DNA of 7,858 bases from Actinomycetota bacterium (lineage in GTDB: Bacteria; Actinomycetota; Actinomycetes; Streptosporangiales; Streptosporangiaceae), in the NCBI GenBank assembly GCA_003168295.1, contig PMST01000692.1:13692-21549 (forward strand). The letters run 5' to 3'. Shown here one piece after another: positions 1 through 6,186 of the stretch (position 1 is its first letter; each line of letters begins with the position of its first letter). A model generated the notes under the pieces. The model was not told the origin of the DNA, searched no databases, and worked only from the letters and a program-made list of their open reading frames with translations. A program made the position numbers and the translations under genes.

Positions 1-111
1 GCGTACTACCTCATCACCGCGGGCGGGATCCTGGTGTCCCTCGGCATCATCGCGGCCACCTTCCCGCTGCTGGCACGCATCACCGGACCCGAGGTCGCGA
101 GAAACGAATGA
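1..111 (+). CDS. C-terminal end of a membrane protein, probable FtsX-like ABC transporter permease (partial)
   Basis: Frame 1 is open from the first base to a TGA at 109-111 and gives 36 residues. They comprise a hydrophobic stretch of about 24 residues (YYLITAGGILVSLGIIAATF), a short LLARI amphipathic turn, and the polar tail TGPEVARNE. A last transmembrane helix followed by a short charged cytoplasmic tail is what FtsX/MacB-like permeases show at their C-terminus. The ITGPEVARNE ending resembles actinobacterial FtsX-like permeases as I remember them, but this is recall, not a search. Such proteins export substrates or transmit signals together with a separate ATPase, which would lie to the left of the window. 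The gene is convergent with the lipoprotein gene, with only 13 bp between the two stop codons. Another polytopic membrane protein cannot be excluded. Confidence 0.6.
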   Translation, partial: AYYLITAGGILVSLGIIAATFPLLARITGPEVARNE

Positions 112-124
112 ACTCGCTCGGGCG

Positions 125-1585
125 TCAGACGCCGAGGTAGGACACGACCTTGTTGCCCTCGGGGACGAACAGGCGGGAGCCGGAGGCGGACAGGCTGGGG
201 AAATCGGTGTCGACGGGGGCGATCGGGACGGAGAACACCTGCTGGCCGTCGGAGAGACGGTAGCCAGCCAGGGTGCCCTTGCGCCCGGCGTCCCAGACCA
301 CGCCGCCGGCGATGATGGGCGGCCCCGGGCTGAGGCCGGTCACCGACCAGCGGACGCTGAGCTTGGCCGCGGCGCCGCCTTGACCGGGCGTGACCTGAAG
401 AGCGCGCAGGCTGTCGTAGCAGGAGAACACGACGGTATCGCCATCCACCGCGTCACCGCCGAAGCCTCCCTCGCACACGGTCGCCGAGGTCAGCTCCCCG
501 CCGGTTCCGCCCAGCCGGGTACCGTCGAGCACATAGCCGACCCCCTCCTTGCCCACCTGGAAGACCAGGCCGTCCGGCAGCAGGGCCGGAGCGGTCGAAC
601 CGAGGTCCTGGTCGCCGGCGGACAGCGACTCGAAATTACTAGGGGTGAAAAGGCTCTCGACGGTCAGGTCCGGACTGAGACGCAGGACACTGTCGGAGTC
701 GTCGACCTGGTCGTACGGCATGCCGTTACCGGTGGCGGCGTAGAGACTGTCGTCGCGCACGGATTCGCCGGCCGGAGCCCAGATGCCCGCCTGGCGCTGG
801 TTCGACGTGGTGAAGCTGACCAGCGGACCCGACCCCGAGAGGGGCGCACCCACCACGCGTCCCTTGTAGTCAGAGCAGTCCCCGTACAGGCCGCCGAACG
901 GCACGTACACCCGGGAGCCGAGCACGACCAGGGCACCGCGCTCCTGCTGAGCGCGCGGATCGCTGCCGCTGACGTCGATCGGGCGCTGTGCCACCGTCTG
1001 CCCGGTGATCAGGTTGAGTTCCCACAGGGTGTGTCGGTAGGTCGGCCGGGCGGTGAACGTGACGAGCCAGAGCCGTCCGGTCGCTACGTCGGCCACCGGG
1101 GTGCCGGTGATACCAGACGGATCGACGTTGCCGCACGGCAGCCCGCTGGGAACCGGGGTGGCCAGGTGCCGAGACCAGCGCACCGCGCCGCTGGCGGCGT
1201 CCAGGGCGTAGACGGTGTCGTTCTCGGTGGCCACGATAACCTCGGAGCCGATGACCAGCGGCTGGGCGTACACCGCGCCGTCCACGGCCGCGGTCCACGA
1301 CGGCCGCACCGTGCCCGGCGCCGGCGAGCTCACCGAGACCCCGCTGCGGTCCGCGGTGCGATCGTAGGTCGGCCAGTCCGCATCCTGACCGGCCGCGGCG
1401 GCGCTGGGGACGGCCGGTGAGGCCGGAGAAGAGGCGGCGGTGGGCGGGGACGGCGGCGGTTCGGTGCCGGTGGCGTTCGAGGCCGTCGTGCCCGACGTGC
1501 AGCCCGCCGCGGCCAGCGACACCGCCGCCGCCAGTACCGTGGCGTAGCCCATCGTGGTGAAGGTCCGGCCGCCGCATCGCTTCAT
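125..1585 (-). CDS. Secreted PQQ-type beta-propeller repeat lipoprotein
   Basis: A 486-residue protein. Residues 1-29 are a lipoprotein signal: basic MKR start, hydrophobic stretch, and an LAAAGC lipobox with C29 as the lipidated cysteine. A Pro/Ser/Ala/Thr-rich linker runs to about residue 67. The rest resembles PQQ-like (WD40-like) propellers: the entry motif DWPTYDRTADRSGVS (70-84) and blades of the type VYALDAASGAVRW (125-137), WELNLITGQTV (188-198), and YVLDGTRLGG (351-360). Cysteines at 151, 237, 371 and 389 may form disulfides outside the cell. No CxxCH heme motif is visible, so it is more likely a binding or scaffold propeller than a quinohemoprotein dehydrogenase; the ligand is unknown. 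The open frame extends upstream to 1651, but I chose ATG 1585 because the next 29 residues are a compact signal peptide and GAGG (1594-1597, minus strand) lies 8 nt before it. It sits downstream of the HNH gene on the same strand. Confidence 0.82.
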   Translation of the reverse strand: MKRCGGRTFTTMGYATVLAAAVSLAAAGCTSGTTASNATGTEPPPSPPTAASSPASPAVPSAAAAGQDADWPTYDRTADRSGVSVSSPAPGTVRPSWTAAVDGAVYAQPLVIGSEVIVATENDTVYALDAASGAVRWSRHLATPVPSGLPCGNVDPSGITGTPVADVATGRLWLVTFTARPTYRHTLWELNLITGQTVAQRPIDVSGSDPRAQQERGALVVLGSRVYVPFGGLYGDCSDYKGRVVGAPLSGSGPLVSFTTSNQRQAGIWAPAGESVRDDSLYAATGNGMPYDQVDDSDSVLRLSPDLTVESLFTPSNFESLSAGDQDLGSTAPALLPDGLVFQVGKEGVGYVLDGTRLGGTGGELTSATVCEGGFGGDAVDGDTVVFSCYDSLRALQVTPGQGGAAAKLSVRWSVTGLSPGPPIIAGGVVWDAGRKGTLAGYRLSDGQQVFSVPIAPVDTDFPSLSASGSRLFVPEGNKVVSYLGV

Positions 1586-1591
1586 CCGGCT

Positions 1592-1621
1592 ATCCTCGGG
1601 CCGCCTCGGTCGGCCGGTCAA
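1592..1621 (-). promoter_or_regulatory. Candidate promoter or leaderless start of the lipoprotein gene
   Basis: On the minus strand TTGACC (1616-1621) is followed by an 18-nt spacer and GAGGAT (1592-1597), which resembles the TAGGAT-like -10 boxes of actinomycetes. Only 6 nt separate GAGGAT from ATG 1585, the spacing typical of leaderless actinobacterial mRNAs. The same bases contain GAGG, which would be a normal ribosome-binding site at 8-nt spacing. The sequence cannot tell which reading is right. Confidence 0.3.
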
Positions 1622-1682
1622 GGCACAAGCGACGCGGGTCATAGGCCGCAATGGGTATCTGGTGGCTGGCGTTAGGGGACGC

Positions 1683-1703
1683 TGGGCCGGTTCGACCGGC
1701 TCA
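1683..1703 (-). terminator. Hairpin just after the HNH gene, possible terminator
   Basis: A perfect 6-bp stem GCCGGT/ACCGGC closes a 3-nt loop at 1686-1700. Three further pairs outside it, one of them imperfect, extend it to 1683-1703. It begins 7 nt past the HNH stop codon, ahead of the lipoprotein start region. There is no U-tract, as is common in high-GC actinomycetes. It would separate the HNH and lipoprotein transcripts. Confidence 0.4.
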
Positions 1704-1709
1704 CCTTCG

Positions 1710-3896
1710 TTAGATCGGGTATCGGGTTGGTTCGGTGGTGTACTGGCGTCCGGACGGGGCAGTCCAGCGGAAGGTTCCCGGGGTGATCTGCTCCACTTTC
1801 CACCGGGGATCCTGTTTCAGCCGGTGCTCATGCCTGCACTTCGGTCCGGTATTACACAAACATGTTCGGCCACCCGCCTCGTACGGGATGTTATGTTCGA
1901 AGTCACACTGCCGGGACGGTCTGCGGCAGGTCGGGCCGGTGCAGGTGGCGTGCCGGATCTGGGCCAGGTGCCGCAGCTTGACCCCTGGATCATGACCCCG
2001 GGCCTCAAAACGGTGGTCGCAGGTGTCCAGGGCGATCGGGTCGAGCTCGATCAGCAGGCCCGGCCGCCCCGGGATCCCGGTAGACAGCCGCCAGGCGCCG
2101 TAGCCGCCGGGCGGCCCGTCCGCCCCGGACGCCGTGAACGTGAACCCCGGCCGGGTACCGGCGCCGGGCCCGCCCGGCGGATCATGCCCAGCGGGCGGAT
2201 CATGACCGGCAGGCGGGCTGTGGCCGCGCGGCGGGCGGGGTTCAGGTGCCCTGGCGTCGCGGGTGTGGTTCTTGGGTTCGGGGCGGGCGCAGCCGTGGCC
2301 GATGGCGTGGCCTTGCTCGTCGGTGACCGTGACGCAGTAAGTGGTCCTGGGGTTCAGGGCGGCCGCGGCGGCCAGGTCACGGGCCAGGGCGGGGTCGACG
2401 GGGCCCAGGGCGGAGAGCTCGCCGGGCCGCTCGGCCAGGCCCGCTAGGGTGGCCAGGGGGACGGTGAGGTTGATGCAGCCGATGTACCCGGCCGGGAGCA
2501 CGCCCGGCGCCGGCGGCGTCCGGGTCGGGTCCGGATCCGGCGAGCCCGATCCGCCGTCACCCGGGCCGCCGTCACCGCGACCGCCGTCACCGGGACCGCC
2601 GTCGCGCGGACCGTCATCGCGCAGACCGTCGTGCGGGTCTTCTGGCGTCTGGCGGCCGGGACTGTCCTGCCCGCCGCCAGTGCCCTCGGTGGCGCCGGTG
2701 CCGGCCGGGGGCCCGGGCTGGGTGACGGGCCGGGAGTCGCGGCTGAGCATGATGTCCATGTACGCCAGGGCCCTCAGCTGGTCCATATCCCCCTCCAGGC
2801 CCGCTTTCCTCAATTCCGTGGCCCACCAGTGGATCCGCTGGTCCGCGGCCAGGACGTCGGCCGGGGGGAGCTCGCGGCCCATCAGGGCGGCGTTGCCGGA
2901 ATCTTCCAGCCACCGCTGCACCCGGGCGTTCCGCGCCGCCTCCTCCCGCCGCGTGCGGGCCTTCTCCGGCGCGACCTCGATCACCGCGCGGGCGACCGCG
3001 GACCGCAGGCCGCCCGGGGTCAGCCGCCCGGCCCGGCCCAGGACCAGCGCCTCCACCGCCCGCGCCTCCTCCGGGGTCAGGTTCACGGTGCCGCGCGCGA
3101 TGATCTCCACCTTGGACTGGCGCAGCATCCCAGACCGGAACGCCGCCCTCGTCCCGGGCAGCTTGACCTCCAGCTCCCGGGCCAAGGTGAGCATCCCCTC
3201 CGCGGCCTGGCGGGTCTCAGCCAGCGCGTCGCCCAGCTCGGCCACCGTGAACTCATGCCAGGTGGCCGGCATCTGCGCCGGGCCTTCCAGCTCGCAGCCG
3301 TCGTCAGGGCTGCGGTGGATCAGCTCGGCCACGGCAGCATGCTTCAGCGCGCACGCCGCGGCCTCAGCCCGGTCCAGCCCGCAGATCAAGCCGGTCAGCT
3401 CATCGTCGGTCGCGCCGGCGAACCGGGCATCATCCCCGGCCGCGTGCTCGGCATGACCGAACACCACCGGGCCGCCCGGCGCGGTATCCATCACCTGACC
3501 CGACGCGAACGCGCCGACGGGGCCGGGCGACTCACCCGGGAGCCGCCGCGCGGACCCGGGCTGCCCCGGACCGCGGCGCTTCCCCTTCGGGACGCGAAGC
3601 GTCCCCTTGGGGACACGGGCCGCCTCAGAGGCGCGGGATTCCTTGGGGGCGCGAGCGGCCTTGGCGCCTCGGGCGGGCCTGGCGCTGCGGGCCGCCTGGC
3701 CGGGATCATTCTCTGGATCCTCGTCTCCGGGGGCGACCGTGGACAGCCAGTCCAGCCACTCGTCGTCGGTCAGCCAGTCCTCAATGGGCGGGGGTAGCTC
3801 CTGGTCGACCTCATCGGGGGTGCCGCCCGGTTCGCCAGGACGCCGGGCGGGATCGTCGTCCCGCCCGGGGTCTGGGGAAGCCGGTCCTTGGGTCAC
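1710..3896 (-). CDS. DUF222 / HNH endonuclease domain protein (13E12-repeat family)
   Basis: A 728-residue protein with an acidic then Lys/Arg-rich low-complexity N-terminus (to about 150; it includes RVPKG-type repeats at 94-105). A helical DUF222-like region follows (about 160-385; LTPEEARAVEALVLGRAGRL at 273-292). A Gly/Asp/Pro-rich disordered insert spans about 390-465. DUF222 resumes around 470-535, and a second Pro/Gly/His-rich repeat lies at 555-580. The C-terminal HNH fold is at about 650-695: C652 and C657, D665-F-E-H668, C679-L-C-N682, C687 and H689/H691, then a WKVEQITPGTFRWTAPSGR tail. The metal and catalytic positions look intact, so nuclease activity is plausible. Family members are abundant and multicopy in actinomycetes and their role is largely unknown. 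The start is GTG 3896: the frame closes at a TAG about 45 nt upstream and no ATG lies between, but the ribosome-binding site is weak (GGGCGG). It is longer than usual for the family because of the inserts. Confidence 0.85.
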   Translation of the reverse strand: MTQGPASPDPGRDDDPARRPGEPGGTPDEVDQELPPPIEDWLTDDEWLDWLSTVAPGDEDPENDPGQAARSARPARGAKAARAPKESRASEAARVPKGTLRVPKGKRRGPGQPGSARRLPGESPGPVGAFASGQVMDTAPGGPVVFGHAEHAAGDDARFAGATDDELTGLICGLDRAEAAACALKHAAVAELIHRSPDDGCELEGPAQMPATWHEFTVAELGDALAETRQAAEGMLTLARELEVKLPGTRAAFRSGMLRQSKVEIIARGTVNLTPEEARAVEALVLGRAGRLTPGGLRSAVARAVIEVAPEKARTRREEAARNARVQRWLEDSGNAALMGRELPPADVLAADQRIHWWATELRKAGLEGDMDQLRALAYMDIMLSRDSRPVTQPGPPAGTGATEGTGGGQDSPGRQTPEDPHDGLRDDGPRDGGPGDGGRGDGGPGDGGSGSPDPDPTRTPPAPGVLPAGYIGCINLTVPLATLAGLAERPGELSALGPVDPALARDLAAAAALNPRTTYCVTVTDEQGHAIGHGCARPEPKNHTRDARAPEPRPPRGHSPPAGHDPPAGHDPPGGPGAGTRPGFTFTASGADGPPGGYGAWRLSTGIPGRPGLLIELDPIALDTCDHRFEARGHDPGVKLRHLAQIRHATCTGPTCRRPSRQCDFEHNIPYEAGGRTCLCNTGPKCRHEHRLKQDPRWKVEQITPGTFRWTAPSGRQYTTEPTRYPI
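2176..2222 (-). repeat. 18-bp in-frame tandem repeat encoding PPAGHD-type units
   Basis: GGCGGATCATG occurs at 2176-2186 and again at 2194-2204. A diverged third unit starts at 2212 (GGCGGGCTGTG). The period is 18 bp and encodes HSPPAG-HDPPAG-HDPPGG around residues 559-575 of the HNH protein. It is a coding repeat in a disordered linker just ahead of the C-terminal part. Confidence 0.75.
2551..2640 (-). repeat. 15-bp in-frame tandem repeat (six units) in the HNH gene
   Basis: Six consecutive 15-bp units start at 2551, 2566, 2581, 2596, 2611 and 2626. The first four begin CCGCCGTC (plus strand); the last two are degenerate. They encode the DGG(P/R)(G/R) pentapeptide series around residues 423-450. 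Because the unit is a multiple of three, gain or loss of units changes linker length without breaking the frame. The pattern fits replication slippage in a disordered insert inside the DUF222 region. Confidence 0.85.
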
Positions 3897-3913
3897 GCGG
3901 CACCGCCCGTTCA

Positions 3914-3934
3914 GAAAAATGAATTTGATTTTTC
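3914..3934. promoter_or_regulatory. Perfect inverted repeat GAAAAAT-N7-ATTTTTC in the HNH leader
   Basis: Arms at 3914-3920 and 3928-3934 are perfectly complementary around a 7-nt centre. It lies between the candidate HNH transcription start (about 3947) and GTG 3896. As RNA the stem is weak (mainly A-U), so a protein-binding site on DNA is at least as likely as an attenuator. Function is inferred only. Confidence 0.35.
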
Positions 3935-3953
3935 GTTGCTAGGTCCATAGAAC

Positions 3954-3982
3954 ATAATAGCGCATAGTGTCATGGATGGCAA
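3954..3982 (-). promoter_or_regulatory. Near-consensus sigma-70 type promoter for the HNH gene
   Basis: On the minus strand TTGCCA (3977-3982) and TATTAT (3954-3959) are separated by exactly 17 nt. The -10 box differs from TATAAT at one position and the -35 keeps TTG. The predicted start near 3947 gives a leader of about 50 nt before GTG 3896. An ATG at 3946-3948 lies 5 nt after the -10 box, out of frame with the HNH protein. Confidence 0.6.
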
Positions 3983-4039
3983 CGTAAACTGTGCTATTTC
4001 GAACAATTTGGCGATAGTGATTGATGTGACTGCAGGGGC

Positions 4040-4070
4040 CAGCGCCTGACCGATGACCGAGAGGTCCGGC
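4040..4070 (-). pseudogene. Decayed fragment of an araC-type gene (duplicate of 4697-4727)
   Basis: Positions 4040-4070 match 4697-4727, inside the adjacent AraC-family gene, at 28 of 31 bases in the same orientation; all three differences are A/G transitions. In the gene this stretch encodes the SLDLPVIGQAL region (residues 78-87). Read in the same frame, the intergenic copy gives DLSVIGQAL. It begins only a few bases past the AraC stop codon (4076-4078) and is followed by the AT-rich island. The simplest reading is the scar of a tandem duplication, or of a lost second AraC-type gene. Confidence 0.55.
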
Positions 4071-4075
4071 TATCA

Positions 4076-4957
4076 TCACACGGTCGCGGTCAGCCGCACG
4101 GCGTCTCGGCCCGGAGGAACGCCGAACGTCCGGCGGTACTCGCGGCTGAACTGGGACGGGCTCTCGTAGCCGACGAGGTAGCCGATCTCGGCGACGTTGG
4201 CCGGCTGGGTCATCAGCAGGGCGCGGGCTTCCTGCAGGCGGATCTGCTTGGCGAACTGGATCGGCGTCATCGAGGTCGCGGCGCGGAAGTGCCGGTGGAA
4301 GGATGACGTGCTCATCCCGGACAACGCGGCGAGGTCGGCGACGAGCAGGGGCTCGTTGTAGTGCTCGCGGATCCAGCGGATCGCGCGGGCGATGTGCGTG
4401 AGGCTGCCGTTGGCCAGGCCGATCTGCCGGACCAGCGCGCCCTGGTCGCCGGTGATCAGGCGCCACAGGATCTCCCGCTCCAGGCCGGGCGCGAGCACCC
4501 GGAGGTCGTCCGGGCGATCCAGCAGGCGCAGCAGCCGGACGATCGGATCGAGCAGCTCGGGCGTCGCGTCGCTGACCGCCAAGCCCGAGAAGGCGGGCGG
4601 CTTGGCGGCATGAACGGTCTCCAACAGCAACGGCGCGATCGCCGCCGGCTTCAGCTTCATGCTGAACACGGCGAAGGGTTCATCCGCGCTGGCCTGCAGC
4701 GCCTGGCCGATGACCGGGAGGTCCAGCGACACCACAAGGTACTGGCCGGTGCGGTAGTCATACGGCACGCCGTTCAGCACCGTGCGCTTCACGCCCTGAG
4801 CCACCACGGCCAGCGACGGCTCGGACATCGCGGCGGCCGGCGGGGTGGGCTGCGTCACGCATGTGATGGAGACGCCGTCCAGGATCGTGGCCCGATGCCG
4901 GGAGGCGCCGCCGGCGTGCCGGACGATCAGCAGCCGGAGTTCGGCGAGCAGGTCCAT
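4076..4957 (-). CDS. AraC-family transcriptional regulator (AraC_N + HTH)
   Basis: A 293-residue protein. The N-terminal half (about 20-175) fits the AraC_N cupin-like sensor domain, with the signature stretches VVAQGVKRTVLNG (51-63), YDYRTGQYLVVSLDLPV (66-82) and the hydrophobic SMKL strand. The C-terminal third is a double helix-turn-helix: the first around LLVADLAALSGMSTSSFHRHF (204-224), the second around NVAEIGYLVGYESPSQFSREY (254-274), ending with the classic RRTFGVPPG. The frame extends to a TTG at 5008, but ATG 4957 begins where the family usually does (MDLLAELRLL), so I prefer it; its ribosome-binding site is poor (GGCGG). It is divergent from the aldo/keto reductase, a frequent arrangement for this AraC subfamily, and probably controls it in response to an aldehyde-like or other small ligand. 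The ligand is inferred. Confidence 0.88.
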   Translation of the reverse strand: MDLLAELRLLIVRHAGGASRHRATILDGVSITCVTQPTPPAAAMSEPSLAVVAQGVKRTVLNGVPYDYRTGQYLVVSLDLPVIGQALQASADEPFAVFSMKLKPAAIAPLLLETVHAAKPPAFSGLAVSDATPELLDPIVRLLRLLDRPDDLRVLAPGLEREILWRLITGDQGALVRQIGLANGSLTHIARAIRWIREHYNEPLLVADLAALSGMSTSSFHRHFRAATSMTPIQFAKQIRLQEARALLMTQPANVAEIGYLVGYESPSQFSREYRRTFGVPPGRDAVRLTATV

Positions 4958-5003
4958 GCCGCCAAGCCAAGCACCCAGTCCGCAGCGACGCAACCGCGAT
5001 CCG

Positions 5004-5041
5004 GTCAAGGTTGACAGGATTGTGCAAGACGACGGCAGGAT
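5004..5041 (+). promoter_or_regulatory. Candidate promoter and operator of the aldo/keto reductase
   Basis: A consensus -35 box TTGACA (5011-5016) is followed after 19 nt by CAGGAT (5036-5041), an acceptable actinomycete -10. The inverted repeat GTCAAGGTTGAC (5004-5015: 5-bp arms, 2-nt centre) overlaps the -35, where an activator or repressor would bind. A second weak inverted repeat, GTCCT-N6-AGGAC (5070-5085), lies in the leader. The long spacer suggests activator dependence, consistent with the divergent AraC gene. Assignment to the AraC protein is inference. Confidence 0.35.
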
Positions 5042-5120
5042 CTGTCTAACGCCGGGGCGAGGCGGCGTGGTCCTATTGAGAGGACATCAGCACAGCTAAG
5101 ACGCCTGGAAGGCACGCACG

Positions 5121-6134
5121 ATGAAGTTTAGGACGCTTGGGGCGACCGGAATGTCCATCAGCGAGTTCACGCTCGGGGCGATGATGTTCGGCCAGATGGG
5201 CAACCCGGATCACGAGGACTCGATCCGCATCATCCACCGGGCGCTCGAGGCCGGCATCAACGTCATCGACACCGCCGACGTCTACTCCGGCGGTGAGTCC
5301 GAGGAGATCGTCGGCCGGGCCATCAAGGGCCGCCGGAACGATCTCGTCATCGCCACCAAGTTCGGCATGCCGATGGGCGAGGTTCCGAATCAGCGGGGCG
5401 GCTCGCGGAAGTGGATCGTGCGCGAGGTGGAAGACAGCCTGCGCCGGCTCGACATCGATTACATCGACCTGTATCAGATGCACCGTCCGGACTACGAGAC
5501 CGATCTCGGCGAGACCCTGTCCGCGCTGTCGGACCTGGTCCGGGCGGGCAAGATCCGGGCGTTCGGGTCGTCCATGTTCCCGGCGGAGCTGATGACCCAG
5601 GCGCAGTGGGTGGCCGAACGCCATGGGTCTGACCGGTTCACCACCGAACAGCCGATGTACTCGATCTTCACCCGGAAGCACGAGGCGGCTGTGTTCCCGA
5701 CGGCGCAGCGCTACCGGCTCGGTGTGCTCACCTTCAGCCCGCTGAACGGCGGCTGGCTGTCCGGGCGCACGGACCCGACGTCGGGGCACCGGGCCTCGCG
5801 GCGCCCGTCGGTCTACGACCCGTCGACTCCGACCGGCCAGCTCAAGGCCGCCGCGGTCAAGGAGCTCACCGCCGTCGCCGACCAGGCGGGGCTCACGCTG
5901 CCGCAGCTCGCCACCGCCTTCGTCCGGGCGCATCCGGCGGTCACGTCCGTACTGATCGGCCCGCGCACGGCCGACCAGCTCGACGGGCTGCTCTCCGGCG
6001 CCGACATCGAGCTGACCGACGACATCCTGGACCGCATCGACGAGATCGTCCCGCCGGGGACCGACCTCGACCCCAGGGACAACTACGCCGCCACGCCGCC
6101 CGCGATCGCCGACGCGAGGCTTCGCCGCAGGTAA
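5121..6134 (+). CDS. Aldo/keto reductase
   Basis: A 337-residue NAD(P)H-dependent oxidoreductase of the (beta/alpha)8 aldo/keto reductase family, normal length for the class. It starts MKFRTLGATGMSISEFTLGAM. The catalytic tetrad is complete: D50 and Y55 in NVIDTADVYSGG, K80 in VIATKFGM, and H121 in YQMHRPD. Further family landmarks are GKIRAFGSS (143-151), TEQPMYSI (175-182), the LTFSPLNGGWLSGR loop (203-216) and the C-terminal cofactor segment SVLIGPRTADQL. It would reduce aldehydes or ketones (or oxidise alcohols) in the cytoplasm; the substrate cannot be read from sequence. GGAAGG (5107-5112) lies 8 nt before ATG, a good ribosome-binding site. It is divergent from the AraC-family gene and convergent with tetR. 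Confidence 0.92.
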   Translation: MKFRTLGATGMSISEFTLGAMMFGQMGNPDHEDSIRIIHRALEAGINVIDTADVYSGGESEEIVGRAIKGRRNDLVIATKFGMPMGEVPNQRGGSRKWIVREVEDSLRRLDIDYIDLYQMHRPDYETDLGETLSALSDLVRAGKIRAFGSSMFPAELMTQAQWVAERHGSDRFTTEQPMYSIFTRKHEAAVFPTAQRYRLGVLTFSPLNGGWLSGRTDPTSGHRASRRPSVYDPSTPTGQLKAAAVKELTAVADQAGLTLPQLATAFVRAHPAVTSVLIGPRTADQLDGLLSGADIELTDDILDRIDEIVPPGTDLDPRDNYAATPPAIADARLRRR

Positions 6135-6151
6135 GTGACCCGGGCGCTCGT

Positions 6152-6176
6152 CGTCCGCGGCTCCGGCCGCCGGACG
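6152..6176. terminator. Strong hairpin between convergent genes, probable bidirectional terminator
   Basis: CGTCCG (6152-6157) pairs with CGGACG (6171-6176). Inside it CGGC (6158-6161) pairs with GCCG (6166-6169) around a TCCG loop, leaving one bulged C at 6170. That is ten G/C-rich pairs in total. It sits in the 52-bp gap between the aldo/keto reductase stop and the tetR stop and could end transcripts from either side. No U-tract is present. Confidence 0.6.
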
Positions 6177-6186
6177 TGGTACAAGC

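Larger units (their letters stand above)
3911..4030. other. AT-rich intergenic island between HNH and AraC genes
   Basis: I counted 45 G/C in these 120 bases (37.5%), against coding sequence on both sides that is clearly above 65% by eye. No gene lies on either strand apart from the short minus-strand frame from ATG 3948 discussed under findings. The island holds the candidate HNH promoter and a small inverted repeat. Its base composition is unlike everything else in the window except the tetR-hydrolase promoter region. This may reflect promoter function, foreign origin, or both. Confidence 0.7.

Noticed and set aside
121..133. GGCGTCAGACGCC palindrome between the permease end and the lipoprotein stop
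   Set aside because: Arms meet around a single base, so the RNA hairpin would be short, and it includes the lipoprotein stop codon. Too weak to call a terminator.
380..1420. 346-codon plus-strand open frame opposite the lipoprotein gene
   Set aside because: Shadow of the lipoprotein coding strand; composition is Arg/Gly/Val-rich and no recognisable motif or ribosome-binding site was seen.
3601..3614. GTCCCCTTGGGGAC inverted repeat inside the HNH gene
   Set aside because: It falls in the coding repeat for the RVPKG series of the basic N-terminus, and codon constraint explains it.
2631..3797. 388-codon plus-strand open frame opposite the HNH gene
   Set aside because: It is antisense to a well-recognised DUF222-HNH protein, has an Arg/Gly/Ala/Pro-rich composition typical of GC-rich shadow frames, and shows no domain motif.
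1710..4078. HNH gene plus flanks as a complete insertion element
   Set aside because: I found no terminal inverted repeats or target-site duplication at 1650-1710 versus 3897-4078, and no transposase or integrase. Only the compositional break and the araC scar hint at insertion.
4361..5014. 217-codon plus-strand open frame opposite the AraC-type gene
   Set aside because: The reverse frame encodes a clear AraC_N plus HTH protein; this frame is a Gln/Arg-rich shadow.
5073..5933. 286-codon minus-strand open frame opposite the aldo/keto reductase
   Set aside because: Antisense shadow of a gene with an intact catalytic tetrad.
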